DNA of 64,000 nt, taken from the NCBI RefSeq assembly GCF_964355755.1, contig NC_092680.1, positions 10,085,001 to 10,149,000 of the forward strand, written 5' to 3'. Below are positions 1-12,600 of the stretch, piece after piece; position 1 is the stretch's first letter, and every line of letters begins with the position of its first letter. The notes under the pieces were generated by a model that saw only the letters and a list, made by a program, of their open reading frames with translations, searched no databases and was not told where the DNA came from. Made by a program: the position numbers and the translations under genes. This stretch comes from Antedon mediterranea. Lineage: Eukaryota > Echinodermata > Crinoidea > Comatulida > Antedonidae.

Positions 1-50
1 ATTACAGATTTTAAATTTCAGACAATAAACAATATGCAAAATAATGAATG

Positions 51-345
51 TTTATGATGAAAGGTTATATATAACCTTTTATCATTCACCAAATGCCATT
101 ATTTTTACCATTACACGAATATAAAACATTCATTATTTGCTTAACATCTAAATAGATTCCTGTTAATGTTATTTGAATCAAATAAAAGGTAGGCTTAGCC
201 AAGGCCTGCATTTGATTCACGTTGATTAAAACAGTAACATTTGGTTTTTAATCATTATATTAAATATTATTATTTATATGGATTTTATAAATGCACCTAC
301 TGTTAGTGTTAATTATGTCAACAAACAACCAAACAATCTTATCAA
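51..345. repeat. dispersed repeat, copy 1
   Basis: About 295 bases share long identical blocks with 51190-51445 in the same orientation. Shared strings include tcattcaccaaatgccatta, gaatcaaataaaaggtagg and gttaattatgtcaacaaa. It is non-coding and lies in the intron before the first visible exon. The left part has a short palindrome (aaaggttatatataaccttt). The family is unknown. Confidence 0.75.
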
Positions 346-535
346 GCCAAAAACGCCTAGGCTTAGCCTAATACTAACAGGCCTATGCCCAGCTAGGCTG
401 TAGCAATACGAAACTTCTCCAAATCGTACACAAAAATCTGCTGGTTGAAAAAATAACAATTTTTAATGTTGCATCGTTATCCCTATCATTAAAATAACAT
501 GCTCTTTTATAACCTAATTTTCTGGTTTATTTTAG

Positions 536-698
536 GGGTACATACGTCAAAAGGATTATTTAAACTTTCGTTATCATCACAAACGTTCAATTTATCTCGC
601 ATACTTGGCGGCAAAGCTAGAACAATGGCAGGACATTGAACAATTAATGTTTACAGCCAATGATCATGTGATGCCTATTCTTACAATCAGGCCAAAAG
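536..698 (+). CDS. nol6: nol6 exon 1 of the window
   Basis: The exon follows a TTTTAG acceptor and ends before GTATGT. It reads in phase 0 as GYIRQKDYLNFRYHHKR and on to LTIRPK, matching the human stretch around ILQDKDGLNQRYFRKRALYLAHLA. It encodes visible residues 1-54, in the first Nrap domain. It is not the true first exon of the gene. The preceding 535 bases are intron. Confidence 0.95.
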
Positions 699-3600
699 GT
701 ATGTTTAGTAATTGAATTTATTATATTTTTTTTCTAAAATCATTTTCTTTCCAATTTCTTCGAATATATATATATATATATTCTGATATTATATTTTGTT
801 TTGCAGGAAAGATTAATAAAATCGTAAAGATCAACATCAGGCCATGCTTAGAAGATGGAATACTGGACTTGACCAACTTGCAGCCAGATAATGGCAATAT
901 TAATAAGAAGTGGTTTAATGACATTCCTGAGGAGCCAGCAGGTAAAATAATTGAAGTTTAAGATGTTTTTCCATTAACATAGAGGGAAACATTCAACTAA
1001 CTTGCATTATCAGTGGAGGATCCAGGATTTTATAAGGAAGGCATAGGGCCTAGTAATTGTAAAAGGAACTTCTTCTTATAACCACCTATGACACCTAGAA
1101 ACTTGTTAACAGATTGCAAAAAACCATTTCAATTCTTTTGTAGAGTCCTAATATTGTATGTTCTGGTTAGAACCATGAAAAGATATTGGTAATAAATTGA
1201 TTGTCTAAATACTAAATAAAACCTATGAATGATACATAACTTTTTAGATAACTTTACGTCCACACCACATTACAACACCAGTATATTGCGTGACATCAGC
1301 TTTGAGCATCACCTTCAAATACTCCACGAGGCTGCCTTGGGCTTTGGAGGTATGACAGATGCACTGATTCTTCTGAAAGTTTGGCTTCATCAAAGAAGAC
1401 TGGATGAGGTATGTTAAACAGGAATTACATTGGACTTTGAATGACGAAAAAAGCTTATGTACAATGTATGCATAAACACCAAGCTTAAGATTCAAATAAT
1501 CCAAATATATAAAAAAATACAAAATGAAAATTTCCGAAAAAAGTAGTGTTTTGCCAAATCAGGTCACAATTTGTCAATTTTTGGTAGTGTATGTATCATG
1601 TATCATAGGAAAGTTGTTTCATATTGTGCCACATATCAAATGATTGCTGTATCATACAGTACTGGTCAGAGGACTTTCGACATTCCTCGCGTGTTTTGAA
1701 CGAGTGTTTACCGAGCATTGTTCGAGAATAGCTAGCGATATTCACGAGCGTCGCTATCCTCGAGTAATACATTAAGTTCACAATCCACGCATGAACGGTT
1801 TTATCGAGCAGGGATTTCCGGCGAGCAGTTTATCCCGATGTCATTGTCTTTCGTGTTCCACGTTATTAGCGTGAAAAACTAGGCCGTTGTCGGCGATAAT
1901 AATTTATTTTAGAAATAGCAAATGTCAATCAACAATCAACAAGTCAGTGATTAACACTGTAACCAAGCTTATAATAAACAATTTTTGTTCGCTCAGTTGT
2001 GACCAGCCGAGTGTAACAAACAAAAATAACATAGCGTTTTCAGAGTATTTCAGGACACCATGTTGATTAAAAATCGTACCGCCTGAAATGTCAGTAATTG
2101 ATTCTATTGTTATTTATTTCAAAATCAAAGGCATACTGTGTCATTTTTTGGGGGCTCTTTAGATGTTTGATATAATAAAATCATTTAATAATGTTAGGCT
2201 TACTTTATTAGGCTTAGTATTTATATGTGAGACTCGACTCTTGCTGCGGGGAGAAAGTGCACGGTAGAGCATAATGTAAACAAAATGTTTAAAATGCTTT
2301 GGTATATTTCTACATAACATATTTAGATTGAATACTTGCTTTATAAATTCTTCATTTATTAGACCACTTAATAAGTTGTTGAATTGAATATTCTACGAGA
2401 AACCAACAAAGTACAAATTATTTTCCAACATTTGTCTCTCGTGTGATGTACACTATATAAACAACAACGTTTGGTAAATGGTACGATCCACTTCGGGGGT
2501 GTCCATATTTTATTATCACGTATTTGACATAGGCAAGGTTCGTGTAAAATCAGAATTTCAAAAATAATAATTTTAATAACAGTATGAGTATATTATAACA
2601 GTTTTTATCTATAAAAAAAAAACGATACTTAAGGATGTTGTTTTTTCAACAAAAACATTACCCCATCTACTCTACTCTACACTGTTAATTGAACCATGTG
2701 ATTGATCTCATAGTTCAGTCAGTAAACACATGGTCTGCAGCCGTGGTGCCGCAACTCGCACATGGCTTAGTTTGAACGTTGTGCAGAAAGAAAAATAAAA
2801 TCATACGTTAAGAAATTACATTTATTTTCAATGAATTACCGTAGCATAGCCTATGTACTGTATGTAATCATCACCGATATAATTATTATGTATATCTAAT
2901 GAACAGTATAAACAAAATAAATAAAGTGCATCCAAACGATCATTTTTGAATGCCGTGGAAAAAATCAACAGAAACAATTTTGTCATATTCGCAGCGCGAG
3001 AGCTGATGAGAAAACCATGTGCTTGCTGCGTGACGTCACATCGCCCAAAGTTTTGTAAATCTAGGGTTGATGACCACCAACATAACAAAGATCGTAGATG
3101 CGCGTCTATGCGAGAAGTGAGCGAGCGATATAGTAGTCTAGCTATCATCTCGGTGTTGTTGACTCGGAATTTGAAGATATGAATTTTACCATGATTTTAA
3201 AGCTGCTCATGTGAATTTTAAACGTATATTTTACTGTTTTTTTATTATGTTAATTAATATATACTTTGTATTATTTGTTGAAGATAAACAAAGTCGGTAA
3301 TCTAAAGATAAAAAGAGCTCATATATTATGTATGTATGATTGATTTCTATTGTTGTTGTAAAACGTTCACGCTTCGCTGGTCGAGGCCAGCACTCGATCG
3401 CTCGATCCCTCGATAAACACTCCAGAAACGCTCCACAAACACTCTAGAAAAACAGCAGAAAAACACGAGCGGGAATGTCGAAAGTCCTCTGACCAGTACT
3501 GTAGGTCATAACCTTTAATAGTGCCACATGTGATACATATGTCACACTGTATTTACAGAATTTGCCTATGATACTGGGCAAATTATGCCATAAGTGGAGA

Positions 3601-6600
3601 TACAGTACAGAAAACTATGTGGTTTGATAAGCATTCGTATCTGAATTGTTTTTTTCTTGTTATGAGTAGGGCTTTGGAGGTTTCAACTGTTTTATAATGT
3701 CCATGTTGGTTGTCCACTTACTCAACACAAAAAGGTTAAACAAGAATATGAGCTGTAACCAAGTGTTTAAGAACACACTGTCTTACCTGGGTAAGTAGGT
3801 AGATCGTAGGTCATTGTTCTCGTAGCCTAAGTACGAAGTATTGTTCGTAGCAGCCTACGATGTATTGTTTATGAAATGATAATTATCTGTGTGTTGATCG
3901 TAGGGTGGTTCGTATGGTTCACAACTGTCAACACAATTGTCATTAGCTTTAGAAGCATATTCAAGACAATTCAAACAAACAATGTACAGTACTGACTACA
4001 AATCATGTACTATAACCTGCGTTTGTCGCTCGTGTAAAAAATATGTAATTGCCGCGTGCCTGTATTTGCCGTGTGGACCATGATGTCATCACTTTGTAGC
4101 TTTTTACTGGTAAAATATGGAACTCCCGGTACGACGCCCGCGACAACACACACGTGGGTATCAGTTGTTTTGTTTCTATTGTTTAGGCCTACCATCATTT
4201 ATTTATGTAATCTGAACCCGCCCGTTACTGTATGTAACAAAGTTTATTTTTTCTCTATTGTTAGGCAAACAATAAATAAGAAAGTTTATAGAATTCATGT
4301 AAATCGTTTTTCATCGGGGTTTTGTACATGTGTTGTTTAGAGTTCACGTCGTATTATTTTATATGTTAGGCGTACATCGAGAAGTGTACAACAGGGAGGC
4401 TAGGCTAGAATAGAGAGCTACCTAAGCCCCACAAAAAAAACATATTTAGCGATCTTTAATAGGTCAATAAATAACCTAATAATAGTAATATTATAAAATG
4501 ATGTTTCCTTGTATTTTCCTAACCGTAAGCCAAATATTTATTTAAGAGAGCTAGTGTTTTAGGCCAAGTACAGTATTCGCTCAAATAACTGACTGCTGTG
4601 AATGGGTTTTCCGCCGCCCGTTGTAGAAAGGCAAATTATTACGTTCTTCTAACACGTTTGTTAAATTTATGTATATTTCTATCTAACATGTCTGCATTGT
4701 ATAGTTGCTTTATAAATTCTCTGCTTATGAAACGACTTAATAAGTTGCTAAATTGACGTTTAAAGCAGATATTTGTCTGACATCAGCCCATGTTTATAAT
4801 GAAAACAAAACAAGGTTCCGAAAATGGTACAGTCCAAAATGAGGTGTGCAATTAAATAATTATCAACGTAAACATATGCGCACGGTATTGGGGCTGTAAA
4901 TATAAGAGAACTGATTTCCCCTGGACGGGAAATGGTAAAAACTTGTATTTATTCGACCTCGCTTCTGTCTCGCTCTGGCTGTGTGCGGAGGATCGCTCCA
5001 ACATGGTTTCGTGGAGCGATTAATGGTCCAGTCCGTAACAAGGGTGTACATTAGTTACCGCGCTAAATACATGCATGATACTGGCGTTGTAATACTATAT
5101 AACTCTTTTCCTCCCAGACGGGAAATGGTAAAACCTTTATGTCATTATTTGGCCTAGCAACTGTGTGTACTCAATGGATGAACTCTACAACGTGGTGCGT
5201 ACAGAAAGTACGTCATTCGATCGGCCACCAGCAATGATCGTGTTTTGTGAATTTCAAGTGTTTGCGAAAGATATTGTTGGGTCTTTTCTACCTTGTTTTT
5301 TTTAATGAGTTTTCTCAAATACTTAATAAATATGACTTAAAAATATATATAAACAAACCCTGAAAGCAAACTAGGCCTAGAACTAGGCCTAGAGTTGTAG
5401 TACTCCTGTTAGTACTAGTATTTTCAATCACAGACATAATTGCATCATGGAGGTTTTTACCTCCATGATTGCACTATGATAAATAAATCCATGTTTTATT
5501 TCAAATAGGCCTATATTTTGTTGTATAAAATGCTGTTATCCTGTACTGTAATTCCAGCTGTTTGATGATGATAATATATATGAACAAAACATCAACAAAT
5601 TATAAATACAGTTCGCTGCAGTTGAATTACTCAATGCAGTAATGCATGAGTGAATATGGACAGTATTGTTAGTACCTAATTACACGCGTTCCACGTAATT
5701 TCACACCCGTGTAAAATGTGTGGGCTTGGTATATGATATGTAGTCAGTACTGTATTGTTTGCTAATTAAAATTCTAGTCAATTTTTGTAGCCGCCCTATG
5801 CATCGGTTATCCGCCCGACGAGATGACATCGGGCCCGTGGCCCTCACAGCTCATGCAGATAGAGTTTCGGCGGTCACACTATATAAATTATTTAATCCTA
5901 TGTGACCAAAACAACTAGGTCTGTATTAATTACGGTCTTCTGTCGGCAGTCTTTTTGAGTGACCGACTGAACATTCTGATACTATATTTAGAATGAACTT
6001 TGTATAATCTTTTTGTCGGCATCGTTTCTGGACGTTCGCTATATTATTTTTATTAGTTGGCCTATTTCATTGTGTTGGATCGTGTCTCTACGTTTTACAT
6101 CTTGGGAAATTCATATATTCGCTGTTGAGTAAGTAAACACGCACGAAGGAAACGAATACAATTAAAAAATATTATATTATATATTTTTTAGTAATGTACA
6201 ACTTCGTCCTCCGCCAGTTAAAATTAACAAATTAATTTTCACACCTTGTGACGTGTGGAAACTCGGCCCAATCGGATTTGATTGAAGCAGCTAGCAAATG
6301 AATTGCGACTAGCAATTTAATCTCCTTTGATGTTGTGGGTATGTTACCGTCTAAAGAGTAATTTCCACCGATCCAGAGAGAGTCAATCAATTCAGTGTGG
6401 TATTGAAAATATCATTATGATATTTATTTTTTAATACACATAACATTTTTACAGGAAAAACAATGCAATCATTATTTTAACTGAAAACTTTATTTACAAT
6501 ATACAAGTTACCGCATTAAAATGGACGATTCAGACAAAAGGGAAAACATGTGTTTACATATCTCGGCGGCGGCTCGTGACTTGCATCGTCCATATAGTGG

Positions 6601-9600
6601 TCATGTCACGTGATTTTGGTCCTTGGATATAACATGACACAGCCCAGATATGAACGCGTAAACCACAATGAGCTGAGTCCGCGTAACGAATGTTGAACTG
6701 TTTCGTTCAAATGGACACCGCCAGATGATCACATGCCTTTTGTTTAGATCGCTGGCAAAATGCTGTACGTCTTGGCCAAACGGAACTAACGGAGTGAACG
6801 CAAATGATTTGAATCATATCGAGCGTGTAATAGTTTAAAATCAACAGCAAAAATAATTACTGTAAAACATAAATTTCTCAAAATGACAACAGTAAATGCA
6901 CTTACACCGGGTGCACTGAACTTGGTAAACTTCTGATTCTGATTCTCAATACTAGGCATTTCGGTCCCTGTATGTAACGTGATACAGCCCAGATGGACGC
7001 GTAAACCGCAATGAGTGATGTTGAATGATTCGTACAAAGAGACAATGGCAGACAAGTGCATACCACCTTTTGTTTAGATCGCTGGCATGCATAAAGTGTT
7101 TATAGCCCTCAAACATACGTAAAAAATGCCACGCTGCGGTACCGAGAGAGTATTTATGTATATGCTGTATATAATAAGTATAATAGCGTATGTACTGTAG
7201 TTAACATAGCTACCAATTTTTTTTTCTAGGCCGTACGGCAACACATATGCATTTGGACTTTAAATTCAAGATAGAAAATCAATTATTTAAACATTTTATT
7301 TGTTGACATCATTGACAATTCATAAAATAAACGGTTTAATGTATTTTTTTTAGTGGTTACAGTAACTTGAATTTTCTGACAACTAACTATGAAATTCTTC
7401 AACCTTAAAAAATTTGTTCCTGACAACTAACTATGAAATTCTTCAACCTTAAAAAATTAATAGCGTATGTACTGTAGTTAACATAGCTACCAATTTTTTT
7501 TTCTATGCCGTACGGCGACACATATGCATTTGGACTTTAAATTCAAGATACAAATCAATTATTTAAACATTTTATTTGTTCGTCGATGACATCATTGACG
7601 ATTCATAAAATAAACGGTTTACTGTATTTTTTTTAGTGGTTACAGTACTTGAATTTTCTGACAACTAACTATGAAATTCTTCAACCTTAAAACATTTTTT
7701 CCTGACAACTAACTATGAAATTCTTCAACCTTAAAAAATTAATAGCGTATGTACTGTGGTTAACATAGCTACCAATTTTTTTTTCTAGGCCGTACGGCGA
7801 CACATATGCATTTGGACTTTAAATTCAAGATAGAAATCAATTATTTAAACATTTTATTTGTTCGTCGATGACATCATTGACGATTCATAAAATAAACGGT
7901 TTAATGTATTTTTTTAGTGGTTACAGTACTTAAATTTTCTGACAACTAACTATGAAATTCTTCAACCTTAAAAAATAAAATTGTTATTTTGTTGAACTTA
8001 ATAATTAGGTTATATATCCTTGACATTTTTAACTTTTGACATTTAATGTCCTTGAAATGTCATGGAATTTTACTAGCGCACAGGTGTACGAATGCTTGAT
8101 AAAGTAATTATCAACGCAAATTTTGTATTTACAGTAACAAGCAATTGGACAGAAAGTGGTATTAGCATCAATAACTCAATTGAAGAAAACCAACCATCTC
8201 TAGCTAGTTTCCATAATCGATTTGATGTTGTTTTTATTGACTCCACTGGGTACTTGAATTTCTGTGCAGATGTTAACAAGAATATTTATCTGGAGGTAGG
8301 ACAGAATACACAATATCATTAGGGACCCTAAAAAAATACAATATGACAAGACATAATATATACGTGTAACAATAAAAATTAAATTAAATTTGAAACAAAA
8401 TAAAATAAAGCACAAATATAGAATTAAACATTAAATTAATGATCAGTCATCTTTTTAACGATCTAAATAAGATTACTAACCGGCAGAATTTGGAGTAAAA
8501 ACATGTGAGCACTGTGAATGGGAACAGGACGAGAAAGAGGATATCGTGTGAACATCTAGGTACTTGTTTACGCTATAATATTGGCCGGCAATATATGAGC
8601 GAGCGAACATCGACGGCTGAGCATTCGCTGCTGCTATTTTTTAAGACCTTGTTTTTATCGATCTCCTCACTGACGGTATCTCTTCTTTTCCTGCAATCCA
8701 ATCGGCTACTCTAGACGTTCGCTAATGTATTAGAAGTTGGTGCCATGGCATATCGTGTTGCTATTGTCTAAATTGTTTATATGAAAAAGAAAGCGATTAA
8801 AAACATTCCAGGCCCCTGTTTATTATTAATATTAAATTATTTATTGAGGTTACGAACTTATAAACGTTTTAAAATGATGCTTGAGATCGGCACCCCCGGC
8901 ATACAATTCAGAGATTTTGTCTTAAAAGGCAAACTGAAACGAATTGTTTGGGGCTTGTTTGTGATGGCTCATTGTTAAACAAAATGTCAAACGATGTTAC
9001 ACGAAGCGATTCAATTTGATTAATTGATTAATCCTTTTCTGTGAATATGCAGACATGTTTCTGCTAAATAAAGCGATTCGTAATGACGTTAAACAATTCG
9101 TAAAAATCAGTCAAGCATGTTAGTGGGCGGAACTATTACAAGCTATGCATATTGTCCATTTTCCAAACGGTCTGACGATTTTAGAATTTGACCATGTATG
9201 TTACCATGTGTTGTGGTTTGCAGTACAAAAAACATGTTTTTAATATATGGCTAAGCAGTGGTTTCTTCATAAATATCATTAATTATCGATGTGATTATAT
9301 TTAAATTGTAGTGCCTGGTGATTGGCTAGTAGTTATGTCATCCACATCACATCCAATCACTGGGCCTAATCGAATGAAAACTGCGATCCCTGATCCGGGA
9401 TTGGCTGGCTATGTATAGATGCGATACGTCACCACTGACTCTACTACTCTCTAGCACTCGTTTTGAAAAGTTAATACAAGGCAAACTTAACCATAAACGA
9501 ACGAAGCATAAAAGTGCCTTGTCTATTACTGCATTATTATTTCCACAAGAAGTAGACAACAGTGAGTATATAGATAATGATTACACGTTGTAGCTACTAC

Positions 9601-12600
9601 ACTTAAGATTAGCCTACCAATAGGTCTATATCAATGTCGGAAAATCATAGGGTTTACTAGAAGCCCAGAAGGCCTGGGCCTATAGTATCCTTGCTGATTT
9701 TGTAATTTTACATGTAGGCTGAGACAGCAACTAGTTGTCTCAGATGTAGGGCTACTACAGGTTATAAAATGCTACTTTAAGGTCATAAAAACATTAGCAT
9801 AGATCAATCGCGGCAGATTATGAACATTGGAAAAATGAATGTTTTTTTTATTCAATCTTGTAATTACATTTATTAATAATTTTGTAATATTTCTTGGAGA
9901 TAATTCAATAATTATAATTAAATTCGTCGCAATAGCAGCTAACGCTAAAAATATGAAGTAGTAATCATGCCAATGCTAATATTAGGCATGCGACTGTTTT
10001 GCTGTTAATTAAACTGTGTTTATTTTGTAACATTGTGGGCGGTCCGCGCTTAGTCGGGTTGAGTCATGGAAGCTTTGATCTCAAACTGATGCATATCCTT
10101 CTATTCCTTAATCCATGGTTAACACTGTCAAACGATCAATTTTCGCGATCTGGATTTTTAAATATTAATTAGATTTTTTTCTAAACTATATTGCCTTTGT
10201 TGGTGGTGCTATTACTGCTTACTAGTACTGTATATTAACACGGCGGTCGTTTTGTTTTTCGTAAGTATTTCAGTAACCGCAAACTGTTCAAATATTTGTG
10301 TAATGAAACTGGCTACAGGGTTAATATCTTCATGAATGTCTAATTTCCAGTCGGAAGGACGTGTGTGTGCGTTCAATTGATTAAATGATTAATCCTTTTC
10401 TGTGAATATGCAGCACATAGTGTTTGTTGTGCAGATAAAACAAACAAAAACAAAGACCTGTTTCTGCTAAACAGTATATTTTTTGTAGCAAAAAATAACA
10501 TAAGAATAAATAAAAGCATATTAACTACGACTGTTGCATGCTACACAGGAGGCACATTCAGTGGGTCCCACGTACGATCAACGATTATGAAGATCGGGCC
10601 CATAAAGAAATGGGCCCGATCGCCTGTGGGCTCAATCGTCCATGGGCCCTAGACGGCCCAGTGCTACTGCACAATTTAAAAACATGACCGTAAGTCTCTC
10701 TTTTAGGTGCGAAACTACAATTGCGCCGATGGGGGTCCCCTTCCCCCAGCCTATGTGATGTGGTTGGTATTTTCCTCTTTTTTTTATTTTTCTCACTCTC
10801 ATTCCTGATATAGCTCATAGCTCCACAGCTTATTCTCAGTTGTTTCATAAAGGATCATGTCAAACTTATTCTACTGCAGTTAGTGCAGTAACTACATTTT
10901 TAACTGCAATAACGTATGACTGATTGCAAAGTAAAATTTTATGATGAATTCACTGCAATAAACATTGTGTATGATTACCCCCGAAAAAAAGCTTGCTAGA
11001 TAATTGTATATAACTATAATTTTGACATGGTCCTTAACTTTATAACTTTTAATTGTATGCAGTACTGTACCTATTCTCTAATATAACAAATTTGAAGTCT
11101 CAGTCTTGCATCTACTATGCTATTCCACTATACATAGTGACCAGAACATTTTACATTTAAAATCTTTTTGAACTAATTTTGTGTTATTTTTCTTTTAAGT
11201 TGCGAATGGAAGCTGCACAAGCTGTTGCAATCATTGATGATAGAGCCTGTGATAGTTTTCATTGTTTGTATATGACCAGCCTACCCTTCACTTCCAGATT
11301 TGACCACTTATTTCAGTAAGTCAATTTAAATTTGTGGCATAAAATATTTTATGTTTTTACATTATTTATTATATAAAAAACAAAATGACTTAATTGAATG
11401 CATTTTTTGTTATAGTATTTGTAATTTGTCGCAACTTAAGATGACATGTTCATCACAGATGTGTGGTGACCAATCAATGGACCTTGGCGGAAACTATGTG
11501 CAGGCTAGCATCCCTAAGCTACTGGAATTCTTACAAGATGGACTGGATAAACGTGTTCATTTCATTCAATTGAAAACAACAGAAACTAAAGAGGTGTGTG
11601 ATCAGTAAAACTTTATTGATCTCTAAAAGATAAATTTCAACCAATTTCAAAGCATTACTAATTTGTAGTGTAGCTTTGGCACAATCCTAAGGTTTAGGGT
11701 TCAATCCTAACCAACTCCACTCCCTAGGCCTCAAAAAAGTTTATTTATTCATCTTGTAATTGTTGAGTTACTTGCTATTGAATGTTTATGAAATACTGTA
11801 AATATAATTTTTAATTTTAAACGTATCAAATTATTTCTTCATATTTCTGTTAATTACCTAATAAAATGATTTTTTACTCTTTAGTGGGAAATTTCATCAC
11901 TACCACCAAGTTTTAATAAAGGACTTCTGACATTTGGCTTAAACCTCAATACACAGTTTTCATCAATTATTTTGGATAAGGGTCCAGAATCAAACACACA
12001 ACTAGCTAAAGTGTTTCGCAAATTCTGGGGTGATAAAGCAGAGATGCGTCGTTTTCAAGATGGTTCAATATGTGAGGCTGTTGTATGGCCTGGTAAGAGT
12101 CTGGCTGATAGGAGACTAGTTGTCAATCATGTTATCAAGTATATACTACAGCGGTAAGTCTTTTGTTATGTTTTTACTCGGGGTACCCGAGTCTAGGACT
12201 CTCTCATCTTCTTCTCCTCTTTCTCTTTCTCTTCCTCTTATTCTTCCATCTGGACACTATTGAGTCAACTTTGAAGTCCTACTAGTTCTTCACGCGTCGT
12301 CATGACTACTTCAATAAGCCTATTCCAAACCATTGGTGACCTTGGAGTCACTCAGGCAGGCTGAACGCATTTTTGGTTGTGCTAACAACCATGCAGCGCC
12401 ACCTACCGTCTTGACTTGACTTGACTTATGGCGAGTGGAGTCCTCGAACCACCATGGCCCTCCAAAGTTTCTTGTCTGTCATAGCTGTTTCCACTTCTGC
12501 TCCCTCCAAGCCAGTATCCATCCTTAGAACGTCTGTATACAAAAGAGGTGGTCTGCCTGGTTTCTTTTTCCCATGTCTTGGTTTCCAGACTACTAGTTCT

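Noticed and set aside
10585-10848. 87-residue minus-strand frame in a GC-rich patch, considered as a gene or small nuclear RNA
   Set aside because: The protein is low in complexity and unlike any family. I compared the patch in memory with spliceosomal RNA motifs and found no match.
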